Assembly (NCBI RefSeq): GCF_038502225.1
Contig: NW_027196482.1
Coordinates: 1 to 64,000 of the forward strand
Direction: 5' to 3'
Origin: Cherax quadricarinatus
Lineage: Eukaryota; Arthropoda; Malacostraca; Decapoda; Parastacidae
DNA length: 64,000 bases
Position numbers and translations under genes: made by a program. Below are positions 21,387 to 32,859 of the stretch, piece by piece (position 1 is the stretch's first letter; the number at the start of each line of letters is the position of its first letter). The notes under the pieces are model-generated. The model was not told where the DNA came from. It ran no database searches and worked only from the letters and a program-made list of their open reading frames with translations.

Positions 21387-23723
21387 CAGTGGACCCTCAA
21401 CCAGCGATATTAATCCGTTCCTGAGAGCTCATCGTTAGTCAAAATTATCGTTAGTCATGTTAATTTTCCCCATAAGAAATAATGGAAATCAAACTAATCC
21501 GTGCAAGACACCCAAAAGTATTGAAAAAAAAAAAAATTTTACCACATGAAATATTAATTTTAATACACATAAACTGAAGATTACATGCACAGTTACATGA
21601 CACTTACCTTTATTGAAGATCTGGTGATGATTGATGGGATGGGAGGAGGGGAGAGGTGTTAGTGTTTAGAAGGGGAATCCCCTTCCATTAGCACTTGAGG
21701 CAGCAAGTCTTTTTCTGGGGTTACTTCCCTTGTTCTTTTAATGCCACTAGGACCAGCTTCAGAGTCACTGGACTTCTGTCGCACAACATATCTGTCCATA
21801 GATACCTGTACCTCTCGTTCCTTTATGACTTTCCTAAAGTGGTTCACAACATTGTCAGTGTACAGGTTGCCAACACGGCTTGCAGTAGCTGTGTCAGGGT
21901 GATTTTCATCAAAAAAGGTTTGCACTTCAAGCCACTTTGCACACATTTCCTTTATCTTAGAAGTAGGCAACTTCTTCAATTTCTCTCTCCCCTCCTCCGA
22001 AGCAGTTTCCTCAGGTCTGCCCTCTTGCTGTTCAAGATGATCTAGCAGCTCATCAGTGGTTAGTTCTTCACTGTCCTCCACCACCAACTCTTCCACATCC
22101 TCCCCACTAACCTCCAGCCCCAAGGACTTCCCCAATGCCACAATGGATTCCTCAACTGGCATAGGATTCTCAGGGTTAGCCTCAAACCCTTCAAAATCCC
22201 TTTTGTCTACACATTCTGGCCACAGTTTTTTCCAAGCAGAGTTCAATGTCCTCTTAGTCACTTCCTCCCAAGCCTTACCTATAATGTTTACACAATTGAG
22301 GATGGTAAAATGATCTTTCCAAAACTCTCTTAGAGTCAGTTGAGTTTCTGAGGTCACTACAAAGCACCTTTCAAACATAGCTTTTGTGTACAGTTTCTTG
22401 AAGTTGGAAATAACCTGCTGGTCCATGGGCTGCAGGTGAGGAGTGGTATTAGGAGGCAAAAACTTCACCTTAATGAGGCTCATGTCCCTAGAAAGTCGCT
22501 CTGCCACATCTGTAGGATGACCAGGGGCATTGTCTAATACCAGGAGGCACTTAAGGTCTAATTTCTTTTCAATTAGGTAATTTTTCACATTGGGGGCAAA
22601 TGCATGGTGTAACCAGTCATAGAAAAAGTCCCTAGTGACCCATGCCTTACTGTTTGCCCTGCACAGCACACACAAATTTGCCTTGAGGACATTGTTTTTC
22701 CTGAACACTCTGGGGGTTTCAGAGTGATACACCAATAAAGGCTTCACTTTGCAATCACCACTAGCATTGGCACACATCAACAGAGTAAGCCTGTTTTTCA
22801 TAGGCTTATGTCCTGGGAGTGCCTTTTCCTCCTGAGTAATGTATGTCCTGCTTGGCATTTTCTTCCAAAACAGGCCTGTTTCATCACAATTAAACACTTG
22901 TTCAGGTTTCAGTCCTTCACTGTCTATGTACTCCTTGAAGTCTTGCACATATTTTTCAGCCGATTTGTGGTCCGAACTGGCAGCCTCACCATGCCTTATC
23001 ACACTATGAATGCCACTATGCTTCTTAAATCTCTCAAACCAACCTTTGCTGGCCTTAAATTCACTCACATCACTAGTTGCTGGCATTTTTTTAATTAAAT
23101 CGTCATGCAACTTCCTAGCCTTTTCACATATGATCGCTTGAGAGATGCTGTCTCCTGCTATCTGTTTCTCGTTTATCCACACCAATAACAGTCTCTCAAC
23201 ATCTTCTATCACTTGCGATCTCAGTTTCGAAAACATAGTTGCACCTTTGGCAAGAACAGCTTCCTCGATTGCTGTTTTCTTGCCCACAATAGTAGCGATG
23301 GTTGATTGGGGTTTATTATACAACCTGAGCAGCTCAGACACACACACTCCACTTTCATACTTAGCAATGATCTCTTTCTTCATCTCCATAGTAATTCTCA
23401 CCCTTTTTGCTGTAGGGTTGGCACTAGAAGCTTTCTTGGGGCCCATGGTGACTTATTTTGCAGGTGCAATCACTACAAAGGCTGTGATAATATGAAATGT
23501 TCCAGTTGTATGTTTGGAAGCGACCGCGGTGGCTGGCTGGCTTGTAAACACTGGCACCAAGAGACAAGTGAGGCGCACTCAGGCCAAAGTGGACGCGTAT
23601 GGTACGGAACGAATAGCACTGGTCAGGTTTTTAAGCGCTAGTCGAGGCAAAATTTTTTCGTTAAAATGTATCGCTAGTCAGATTTATCGTTAATCGATGC
23701 CATCGCTGGTTGAGGGTCCACTG
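21387..23723 (-). mobile_element. Tigger element C, complete (2.34 kb)
   Basis: TIRs CAGTGGACCCTCAACCAGCG and CGCTGGTTGAGGGTCCACTG with TA duplications. Contains an intact transposase plus short 5' and 3' UTRs. Structurally the best candidate here for an autonomous DNA transposon. Confidence 0.93.
21659..23446 (-). CDS. Tigger/pogo transposase, intact 595 aa
   Basis: Cut-and-paste transposase of the Tc1/mariner superfamily, pogo/Tigger branch. N-terminal Psq-type HTH (MKKEIIAKYESGVCVSELLR, ~20-60), a second CENP-B-type HTH (KASKGWFERFKKHSG, ~130-150), then the DDE/D core: first Asp FNCDETGLFWKKM (~200), second LLVLDNAPGHP (~305), third in QPMDQQVISNFKKLYTKAMF (~345). Acidic C-terminus (VSGEDVEELVVEDSEELTTDEL), ending SPSKH. 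The ATG at 23446 is the first Met and matches that of elements A and B. No internal stop. The long acidic tail is a known Tigger/Jerky-family trait. Confidence 0.95.
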   Translation of the reverse strand: MGPKKASSANPTAKRVRITMEMKKEIIAKYESGVCVSELLRLYNKPQSTIATIVGKKTAIEEAVLAKGATMFSKLRSQVIEDVERLLLVWINEKQIAGDSISQAIICEKARKLHDDLIKKMPATSDVSEFKASKGWFERFKKHSGIHSVIRHGEAASSDHKSAEKYVQDFKEYIDSEGLKPEQVFNCDETGLFWKKMPSRTYITQEEKALPGHKPMKNRLTLLMCANASGDCKVKPLLVYHSETPRVFRKNNVLKANLCVLCRANSKAWVTRDFFYDWLHHAFAPNVKNYLIEKKLDLKCLLVLDNAPGHPTDVAERLSRDMSLIKVKFLPPNTTPHLQPMDQQVISNFKKLYTKAMFERCFVVTSETQLTLREFWKDHFTILNCVNIIGKAWEEVTKRTLNSAWKKLWPECVDKRDFEGFEANPENPMPVEESIVALGKSLGLEVSGEDVEELVVEDSEELTTDELLDHLEQQEGRPEETASEEGREKLKKLPTSKIKEMCAKWLEVQTFFDENHPDTATASRVGNLYTDNVVNHFRKVIKEREVQVSMDRYVVRQKSSDSEAGPSGIKRTREVTPEKDLLPQVLMEGDSPSKH

Positions 23724-24039
23724 TAATTTTATGTGGTCCCATATACAATTTATAAATTTATTTTTTTAATGTTTTTTAAATTTAAGTATTAAATTTTGTA
23801 AATTTCCTTTTCGACATATTAGTTTTTCTAAAAAAAAATTTATGTCAAGGTTCTTCCATGTTTGGTCGTGCTCTTACAATTGGAAGAGTTGAGACATCAC
23901 TAAACAATAGCAAGAGTAATGAGGCCATGAAAGAAGGAATGAGGAAAGGCAAGATGAAGGGAGGAAGTCTTCAAGATGAGGGAGATGAGAGAGAATATTC
24001 AAGAACAATCAAAGAAAGCTTAGGTGTTGGAGACTTCCT
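23724..24039. other. AT-rich spacer
   Basis: Poly-T rich, then a ~180-bp purine-rich stretch (gaatgaggaaaggcaagatg) directly before the satellite. A short ORF runs through it into the satellite but has no coding support. Confidence 0.4.
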
Positions 24040-24326
24040 TAACTTCACACTGGAGGAATCAGGTTTGTTCTTAACTGCACACTGGAGGAACCAAGTTTGT
24101 TCTTAACTGCACACTGGAGGAACCAGGTTGGTTCTTAACTCCACACTGGAGGAACCAGGTTTGTTCTTAACTCCACACTGGAGGAACCAGGTTGGTTCTT
24201 AACTCCACACTAGAGGAACCAGGTTTGTTCTTAACTCTGCACTGGAGGAACCAGGTTGGTTCTTAACTCCACACTGGAGGAGCCAGGTTTGCTCTTAACT
24301 CCATACTGGAGGAACCAGGTTTGTTC

Positions 24327-25393
24327 TTAACCTTTTGACTGTTTCGGCCATATATACATGTATACGTCTTACCAGCCAGTGTTTCAGACGTATATATACT
24401 CAAAAATTCTAGCGGCTTCAAATCAAACGGGAGAAAGCTGGTAGGCCCACGTGTGAGAGAATGGGTCTGTGTGGTCAGTGTATAAAAAAAGTCCTGCAGC
24501 ACGCAGTGCATAACAAGAAAAAAAAACTGTGTTTAGATTAAAACACCGACTTTGAGGTGTATTTTTGTATAATATTTATGTATGTATTCTTGTTTTCTTG
24601 GTCTCATTTTGATAGAATGGAAAACATATTACAGACATAGAGATGATTTTGATTAATTTCTCGATGAAAACGACCTTGAAATTGAGCTCAAAGTAGCAGA
24701 AATGTTCGATTTTTGCAAATGTTCAAGAGCAAACCAATCACACCACACGTCCAATACACGCCAACTGGTGAGTCTAATATTCTTTTACAAGTGCGCTGAT
24801 ATTATTTATACCATTTTTACAATAATGCAGTAGTCTGCATAACAGTAAATCTTCTATTTTTTGTGTGAATAAAAAATCAAAATAGGAAGCAAGAGTAATA
24901 TAAGAGGGGCCTGGAGATGTGACTGATGAACAGAGAAAATGTTATTTTAGTGCCAGGAATGTCTGCATTGTTTATTCTGGACCCTATTTTGAAATTGGCA
25001 TCTTTTTTAATTTGCATGAAATTGGCCAAATTACCAATTTCTGACCACTTTATTGGGTAGCTGAAATCGGTAAATGCGAGGTTTCTTGTATTCAATCGAT
25101 AGAACAAATGGAGTTGTAAAGAAATAGCTATGAGTTTTGCCGACTGGAACAATGGAATTGGCTGAAAATAAGGCTCAAAGTCGGTGAAATCGCCAATGCG
25201 TAACTATCACCAAGATCGCTAACTTTGCGAGAGCGTAATTCCGTAAGTTTTCCATCAAATATCATACTTTTGGTGTCATTAACGTCGGGAAAAGATTCTC
25301 TATCATTTCATGAGATAAAATAATTTTTTTTTTCGAAAATTTTGTGACAGAATGACAGTTTCAGAAATGGGCTTGCAACAGTCAAAGAGTTAA
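24327..25393 (+). mobile_element. TTAA MITE M2 in the satellite
   Basis: TTAA at 24327-24330 and 25390-25393, both supplied by satellite units. Ends CCTTTTGACTG and (reversed) CTCTTTGACTG. About 1.06 kb, non-coding; interior collinear with M3 and inverted relative to M1 and M4. Confidence 0.85.
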
Positions 25394-25453
25394 CTCCACA
25401 CTGGAGGAATCATGTTGGTTCTTAACTCCACAATGGAGGAACCATGTTGATTC

Positions 25454-26528
25454 TTAACCCTTTCAGGGTTTCGGCCGTACTAGTACGGCTTACGCCCCAG
25501 GGTTTTTGATGTACAAGTATGCCTAAATTCTAGCGCCCTCAAATCTAGTGAGAGAAAGCTGGTAGGCCTACATATGAAAGAATGGGTCTATGTGGTCATT
25601 GTGCGCAGTATAAAACAATTTCTGCAGCACACAGTGTGTAATGAGAAAAAAAAAACTTTGGCCGTGTTTTTGGATTAAAACAGCGACTTTGCACTGTATT
25701 TTTGTATGGTATTTATTGTTGTATTCTAGTTTTCCTGGTCTCATTTTATAGAATGGAAGACATTACAGAAATTGAGATGATTTTGAATGGTTTCACAATG
25801 AAAAGTACCTTGAAATTGAGCTCAAATTAGCAGAAATGTTCGATTTTTACCAAAGTTCAAAAGTAAACAAATCATGCCAAGAGTCCAAAACACATCAACT
25901 AGTGAGTCTAATATTCTTTCACAAGTGCGCTGATATTATTTATACCATTTCTACACTAATGCAGTAGTCTGCATAACAGTAAATCTTCTATTTTTTTGTA
26001 AGAATAAAAATTCAAAGTGGAAAGCCAAAGAAATATAAGAGGGGCCTGGGGATGTGACTAACGAAGAGAGAACTTGTTATTTTAGTGCCAGGAATGTCTT
26101 TCTTGTATATTCTGGACCCTATTCAGAAATTGACATTTTTTGAAATTTGTGTGAAATTGGCAAAATTGCTAAATTCTGACCACTTTATTGGATAGTTGAA
26201 ATCGGTAAATGGGTGGTTTCTTGTACTCATTCGATAGAAAAAAATGGAATTCTAGCGAAATAGTTATGATTTTTGACGACTAGTAAACTGGAATTGGCCA
26301 AAAATAGGGCTCAAAGTGGGCAAAATCTCTGATGCGCAAACATCATCAAGACCACTAACTTCGCAAGAGCATAATTCTGTAAGTTTTCCATCAAATTTCA
26401 TACTTTTGGTGTTATTATGATCGGGAAAAAATTCTCTATCTTTTCATAAGAAAAAATCATTTTTTTTTTTAAATTTGGGACCCTGAGAACAAGTCTCTGA
26501 GAGGGCCTGGGGACCCTGAAAGGGTTAA
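25454..26528 (+). mobile_element. TTAA MITE M3 in the satellite
   Basis: TTAA at 25454-25457 and 26525-26528. Ends CCCTTTCAGGGTTTCGGCC and (reversed) CCCTTTCAGGGTCCCCAGG. Interior matches M2 but is clearly diverged, so the two are separate insertions rather than a recent duplication. Confidence 0.85.
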
Positions 26529-29500
26529 CTCCACGGTGGAGGAACCATGTTAGTTCTTAACTCCACACTGGAGGAACCAGGTTGGTTCTTAACATCACAC
26601 TGGAGGAACCAGGTTGGTTCTTACCTCCACATTGGAGGAACCAGGTTGGTTAACTCCACAGTGGAGGAACCAGGTTGGTTCTTAACATCACACTGGAGGA
26701 ACCAGGTTGGTTCTTACCTCCACATTGGAGGAACCAGGTTGGTTAACTCCACAGTGGAGGAACCAGGTTGGTTCTTAACTCCATGCTAGAGGAACCAGGT
26801 TGGTTCTTAACTCCACACTTGAGGAACCTGGTTGGTTCTTAACTCCACGCTGGAGGAACCAGGTTGGTTCTTAACTCCATGCTAGAGGAACCAGGTTGGT
26901 TCTTAACTCCATGCTGGAGGAACCAGGTTGGTTCTTAACTCCACGCTGGAGAAACCAGGTTGGTTCTTAACTCCATGCTAGAGGAACCAGGTTGGTTCTT
27001 AACTCCATGCTAGAGGAACCAGGTTGGTTCTTAACTCCATGCTAGAGGAACCAGGTTGGTTCTTAACTCCACACTGGAGAAACCAGGTTGGTTCTTAACT
27101 CCACACTTGAGGAACCTGGTTGGTTCTTAACTCCACGCTGGAGGAACCAGGTTGGATCTTAACTCCACGCTGGAGGAACCAGGTTGGTTCTTAACTCCAT
27201 GCTAGAGGAACCAGGTTGGTTCTTAACTCCATGCTGGAGGAACCAGGTTGGTTCTTAACTCCACACTGGAGGAACCAGGTTGGTTCTTAACTCCATGCTG
27301 GAGGAACCAGGTTGGTTCTTAACTCCACGCTGGAGGAACCAGGTTGGTTCTTAACTCCACACTGGAGGAACCAGGTTGGTTCTTAACTCCACGCTGGAGG
27401 AACCAGGTTGGTTCTTAACTCCACACTGGAGGAACCTGGTTGGTTCTTAACTCCACACTGGAGGAACCAGGTTGGTTCTTAACTCCACACTGGAGGAACC
27501 TGGTTGGTTCTTAACTCCACACTGGAGAAACCTGGTTGGTTCTTAACTCCATGCTAGAGGAACCAGGTTGGTTCTTAACTCCATGCTAGAGGAACCAGGA
27601 TGGTTCTTAACATCACTCTGGAGGAACCAGGTTGGTTCTTAACTCCACACTGGAGAAACCTGGTTGGTTCTTAACTCCATGCTAGAGGAACCAGGTTGGT
27701 TCTTAACTCCACACTTGAGGAACCTGGTTGGTTCTTAACTCCACGCTGGAGGAACCAGGTTTGATCTTAACTCCACGCTGGAGGAACCAGGTTGGTTCTT
27801 AACTCCATGCTAGAGGAACCAGGTTGGTTCTTAACTCCATGCTGGAGGAACCAGGTTGGTTCTTAACTCCACACTGGAGGAACCAGGTTGGTTCTTAACT
27901 CCACGCTGGAGGAACCAGGTTGGTTCTTAACTCCACGCTGGAGGAACCAGGTTGGTTCTTAACTCCACACTGGAGGAACCAGGTTGGTTCTTAACTCCAC
28001 GCTGGAGGAACCAGGTTGGTTCTTAACTCCACGCTGGAGGAACCAGGTTGGTTCTTAACTCCACACTGGAGGAACCTGGTTGGTTCTTAACTCCACACTG
28101 GAGGAACCAGGTTGGTTCTTAACTCCACACTGGAGGAACCTGGTTGGTTCTTAACTCCACACTGGAGAAACCTGGTTGGTTCTTAACTCCACACTGGAGA
28201 AACCTGGTTGGTTCTTAACTCCATGCTAGAGGAACCAGGTTGGTTCTTAACTCCATGCTAGAGGAACCAGGATGGTTCTTAACATCACTCTGGAGGAACC
28301 AGGTTGGTTCTTAACTCCACACTGGAGAAACCTGGTTGGTTCTTAACTCCATGCTAGAGGAACCAGGATGGTTCTTAACATCACTCTGGAGGAACCAGGT
28401 TGGTTCTTAACTCCACACTGGAGGAACCTGGTTGGTTCTTAACTCCATGCTGGAGGAACCAGGATGGTTCTTAACATCACTCTGGAGGAACCAGGTTGGT
28501 TCTTAACTCCACACTGGAGAAACCTGGTTGGTTCTTAACTCCACACTGGAGGAACCTGGTTGGTTCTTAACTCCATGCTAGAGGAACCAGGTTGGTTCTT
28601 AACTCCACACTGGAGAAACCAGGTTGGTTCTTAACATCACTCTGGAGGAACCAAGTTGGTTCTTAACTCCACGCTGGAGGAACCAGGTTGGTTCTTAACT
28701 CCACACTGGAGAAACCAGGTTGGTTCTTAACTCCACACTGGAGAAACCAGGTTGGTTCTTAACTCCATGCTAGAGGAACCAGGTTGGTTCTTAACTCCAC
28801 ACTGGAGAAACCAGGTTGGTTCTTAACTCCACGCTAGAGGAACCAGGTTGGTTCTTAACTCCACGCTGGAGGAACCAGGTTGGTTCTTAACTCCACACTG
28901 GAGAAACCAGGTTGGTTCTTAACTCCACGCTAGAGGAACCAGGTTGGTTCTTAACTCCACACTGGAGAAACCAGGTTGGTTCTTAACTCCACACTGGAGA
29001 AACCAGGTTGGTTCTTAACATCACTCTGGAGGAACCAAGTTGGTTCTTAACTCCACAGTGGAGGAACCAGGTTGGTTCTTAACTCCACACTGGAGAAACC
29101 AGGTTGGTTCTTAACATCACTCTGGAGGAACCAAGTTGGTTCTTAACTCCACAGTGGAGGAACCAGGTTGGTTCTTAACATCACTCTGGAGGAACCAAGT
29201 TGGTTCTTAACTCCACAGTGGAGGAACCAGGTTGGTTCTTAACTCCACACTGGAGGAACCAGGTTGGTTCTTAACTCCACACTGGAGAAACCAGGTTGGT
29301 TCTTAACATCACTCTGGAGGAACCAAGTTGGTTCTTAACTCCACAGTGGAGGAACCAGGTTGGTTCTTAACTCCATGCTAGAGGAACCAGGTTGGTTCTT
29401 AACTCCACAATGGAGGAACCAGGTTGGTTCTTAACTCCATGCTAGAGGAACCAGGTTGGTTCTTAACTCCACAATGGAGGAACCAGGTTGGTTCTTAACT

Positions 29501-30758
29501 TCACACTGGAGGAACCAGGTTGGTTCTTAACTCCATGATGGAGGAACCAGGTTGGTTCTTAACTCCACGCTGGAGGGACCAGGTTGGTTCATAACTCCAT
29601 GCTAGAGGAACCAGGTTGGTTCTTAACTCCACGCTGAAGGAACCAGGTTGGTTCTTAACTCCACGCTGAAGGAACCAGGTTGGTTCTTAACTCCATGCTG
29701 AAGGAACCAGGTTGGTTCTTAACTCCACGCTGAAGGAAACAGGTTGGTTCTTAACTCCACACTGGAGGAATCAGGTTGGTTCTTAACTCCACAATGGAGG
29801 AACCAGGTTGGTTCTTAACTCCACGCTGAAGGAACCAGGTTGGTTCTTAACTCCACAATGGAGGAACCAGATTGGCTCTTAACTCCACGCTGGAGGAACC
29901 AGGTTGGTTCTTAACTCCACAATGGAGGAACCAGGTTGGTTCTTAACTCCACAATGGAGGAACCAGGTTGGTTCTTAACTCCACGCTGAAGGAACCAGGT
30001 TGGTTCTTAACTCCGCGCTGGAGGAACCAGGTTGGTTCTTAACTCCACGCTGAAGGAACCAGGTTGGTTCTTAACTCCACGCTGGAGGAATCAGGTTGGT
30101 TCTTAACTCCATGCTGGAGGAACCAGATTGGTTCTTAACTCCACAATGGAGGAACCAGGTTGGTTCTTAACTCCACAATGGAGGAACCAGGTTGGTTCTT
30201 AACTCCACAATGGAGGAACCAAGTTGGTTCTTAACTCCACAATGGAGGAACCAGGTTGGTTCTTAACTCCACAATGGAGGAACCAGGTTGGTTCTTAACT
30301 CCACAATGGAGGAACCAGGTTGGTTCTTAACTCCACGATGGAGGAACCTGGTTGGTTCTTAACTCCACAATGGAGGAACCTGGTTGGTTCTTAACTCCAC
30401 AATGGAGGAACCAGGTTGGTTCTTAACTCCACAATGGAGGAACCTGGTTGGTTCTTAACTCCACAATGGAGGAACCAGGTTGGTTCTTAACTCCACAATG
30501 GAGGAACCAGGTTGGTTCTTAACTCCACAATGGAGGAACCAGGTTGGTTCTTAACTCCACAATGGAGGAACCAGGTTGGTTCTTAAGATGCTAAAGTTTA
30601 AAATCATGTCTTTTTTTTTTAATCAGAAACTGCAAATGGCAGATATCTTTTCCTAGAAATAGATTCACTTACATTTATTTACTTCTGTACAGGCCTAATT
30701 TATTTACTTCAGTATAGGCCTAATTTATGAGCACTAAAATGATGGTATATAATACGTA

Positions 30759-30901
30759 GAACGAATTTGTTCCCATAAGGAATATTGTGAATTAGATTAG
30801 CCCATTTCAGACCTCCAAACATACACGTACAAACGCACTTACATAAATACACTTAAATAATTGGTCGCATTGGGAGCTGATCGTAAAGCGGGGGTCCACT
30901 G
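30759..30901 (+). mobile_element. Truncated Tigger-type MITE
   Basis: Matches 537-680 (TTCCCATAAGGAATATTGTG ... GCGGGGGTCCACTG followed by TA) but the left TIR is missing. Confidence 0.75.
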
Positions 30902-31084
30902 TATTGTTTGAACGAGTGAATTGTGCAAAAGTTAAGGCCTTTCCTGGCCTCATCTTTGTGCCCCTCCTGTCCTCTGATTTTACTTGATCCATGGTAGTGC
31001 AGCACAAAACGGGAAATATTCTTTTTTCAAAATGCCGGCTGTATGTTACTGAGGCAGTATTATGTAAATGTGAAAAACAATAAA

Positions 31085-31290
31085 GTTTTCTTTTTTTTCA
31101 ACAGATCGGCCGTATCCCACTGAGGTAGTGTGATCTAAAAAGAAAAATGAAAGTTTCTCTTTTTAAATTTAGTAACTTATACAGAAAGGGTTACTGACCC
31201 TTTGCTTCCGGTAATTTAGCTGTCTCTTATAACACACATAGCTTACGGAGGAAGAACTCTTTTCCACTTTCCCATTTATTCAACAGCTAT
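31085..31290 (-). mobile_element. Old LINE-derived SINE-like 3' end
   Basis: On + it starts poly-T, then caacagatcggccgtatccc, then diverged ggttactgaccctttgcttc. This is the - strand 3' part of the SINE-like family seen complete at 32947-33422. Old, with no TSD seen. Confidence 0.7.
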
Positions 31291-31294
31291 CTTG

Positions 31295-31790
31295 AAACAT
31301 GTTGACAGACAAAACAGCAACTACCCTGGGAGGTGTTGCTGTCCTGCCCTGTGAGTGAGAAATGGAAATCTCTTTAAGTATTTTACATACTGGAAGAAGT
31401 ACTGGTTCCTTTCTTTTCTGTTTTGTGAGAACATAAAATGAAGGGTAAATTTTGCTATTATGACTTCTTCAACCAGTACACACTACACACATGCAATTAT
31501 ATAACTAGTTAATGGCCACAGTTCGACCAAAACATTGTCATAAGTTTCTCCTCTGTGTTGGTTATTTGAGTAGTATTCCGTTTTTTTCTTTGTGCATGTA
31601 TGTGTTTATTCACATTCATCTAATTTCTTAATAATTCTTGCCTTTGTAGTGTTTCCTGCACTTTCATGTGGAAACAAGTTAGAATCCTTTCCCAGTAATC
31701 AGTTCATGTTGTGGAATGTCACTAAAGTGTGGGCAGCAAGGGGATAGTAATGTCTTCTTCTCTATCTATTACGTACTAAAATGACAAAGA
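31295..31790 (+). mobile_element. Old LINE 5'-UTR/SINE-like copy
   Basis: Follows the 14041-14430 pattern with heavy divergence: gacagacaaaacagcaacta, ctgggaggtgttgctgtcctg, ggaagaagtactggttcc, gtgggcagcaaggggatagt. Ends without a clear 3' tail. It lies just upstream of the exon at 31881. Confidence 0.55.
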
Positions 31791-31880
31791 GGGAAATTTG
31801 AAAGGGCTAAAATATGTTCAGAAAAATGCAGAGCATAGATATTGGTTAGAAATTTATATACATTCATTACTATTTTTCAG

Positions 31881-32066
31881 AGTGGCTTAAGAAGATTTTT
31901 GGAAGTCTTCAATACCGCATAGTTTTGATAAATGTGAGAGATTTTGTGCGGTGTAATATTACAGCATATACACCAGTGGAAGTTGTGCTTGATAACACTT
32001 CCTGTGCCTTCCTTGCTATCCCTGACCAGAATGTGCGTATTGGTCATGTTGCCCTACACCACAAGA
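31881..32066 (+). CDS. Internal exon of an unidentified host gene
   Basis: Preceded by a pyrimidine-rich acceptor (tatttttcag) and followed by a consensus donor (aaga/gtaagt). It is 186 nt, open in one frame with 2 nt of a codon at the start and 1 nt at the end: KKIFGSLQYRIVLINVRDF ... NITAYTPVEVVLDNTS ... NVRIGHVALHHK. The 1-nt overhang fits the 2-nt start of the exon at 63165. No confident family; a beta-rich N-terminal region as in peroxin-type AAA ATPases is a weak guess only. Upstream exons must lie left of the window or be unrecognised. Confidence 0.72.
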
Positions 32067-32270
32067 GTAAGTCATGCCTTGAATTCTAATTTAAATGCTT
32101 TCTTCAATACGTAATTACACTAGCCTATACACTTTAACTCTATCTCATTCAGACACTAAATTGGTTGTATGGAGATAACTTTGATGTACCCAGGATATTC
32201 TCTTCTGGAACAACTATTTTAATTAACTGGATGACTGAAGAAAGTCATTAATGGCCACATGTTGATGTCT

Positions 32271-32482
32271 TCTCCATGGGATGTGGAACGGAATTTTTCC
32301 TCCATAAGTCATGTGTGTCGTAAGAGCCGACTAAAATGCCGGAAACAAAGGGCTAGTTACCCCTTCTCCTGTGTAAATTAGTAAATTTAAAAAGAAAAAT
32401 TTAAGTTTTTCTTTTTAAACCTTTCATTTTTTTTTAAAGTCACCCTGCCACGATGGGATACGGCTGGTTCGTTGAAAAAAAA
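32271..32482 (+). mobile_element. SINE-like element (5' truncated) with 12-bp TSD
   Basis: TSD ATGTTGATGTCT at 32259-32270 and 32483-32494. Body: ctccatgggatgtggaacgg, agccgactaaaatgccggaa, then the LINE-type tail ggatacggctggttcgttga plus A-run. Target-primed insertion hallmarks are clear. Confidence 0.88.
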
Positions 32483-32494
32483 ATGTTGATGTCT

Positions 32495-32859
32495 GTCTCT
32501 CAAGTAAGATGTCATATATGAGAGAGCATGTCCTGTTAATCCATGATGCTCTGATTTGAGTTGCAGAAGTTGTATTGAAGACTTATTTTAAGTCAAAAAA
32601 GACGTCTAAATGGATATTTAATATTTTCAAAAGAGGAACAAATTAAGCCCATCATTTATATTATTGCATCATCAGTACTCCATCCCAGCCTGAAGACAAA
32701 CTAACATGAGTTAAGGATTGTGTTTGTTTATGAAACTGCATATTTGTTTATTTATATTTTTGCAAGGATTTTAGACAATAAAGGCAAGTTAGAATTTGGT
32801 CCATAATTATTGACTGCTGTTGGGTCACCACTTTTGTAGACTGGCTTAATTCTTGCTTC
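32495..32859. other. Intronic sequence, nothing recognised
   Basis: AT-rich, with no ORF or repeat identified by eye. Confidence 0.4.

Larger units (their letters stand above)
24040..30585 (+). repeat. 32-bp satellite array, interrupted by two TTAA MITEs
   Basis: Blocks 24040-24326, 25394-25453 and 26529-30585, roughly 135 units in total. The unit is two adjacent inverted repeats, CTCCA-NNN-TGGAG then GAACC-AGGTT-GGTTC, followed by TTAA (5+3+5+5+5+5+4 = 32). Common variants: loop CAC, CGC, CAA, CAG; a TGC-TAGAG form; a CATCACTCTGGAG form; TGAAG; AGGTT versus TGGTT in the second loop. A 608-bp (19-unit) stretch starting 27103 with the rare ACACTTGAGG unit is repeated from 27711, showing higher-order duplication. 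Towards the right edge nearly all units carry the CAA loop. Confidence 0.97.

Noticed and set aside
23858..24106. 82-aa ORF before the satellite
   Set aside because: Its second half is satellite, and its purine-rich first half has no homology clue.
26547..26789. 80-aa repetitive ORF in the satellite
   Set aside because: The frame exists only because the 32-bp units drift in register; stops recur within each three-unit cycle elsewhere.
24040..30585. Regular ~32-bp repeats as a CRISPR array
   Set aside because: No unique spacers: the units abut without intervening sequence, and the context is eukaryotic.
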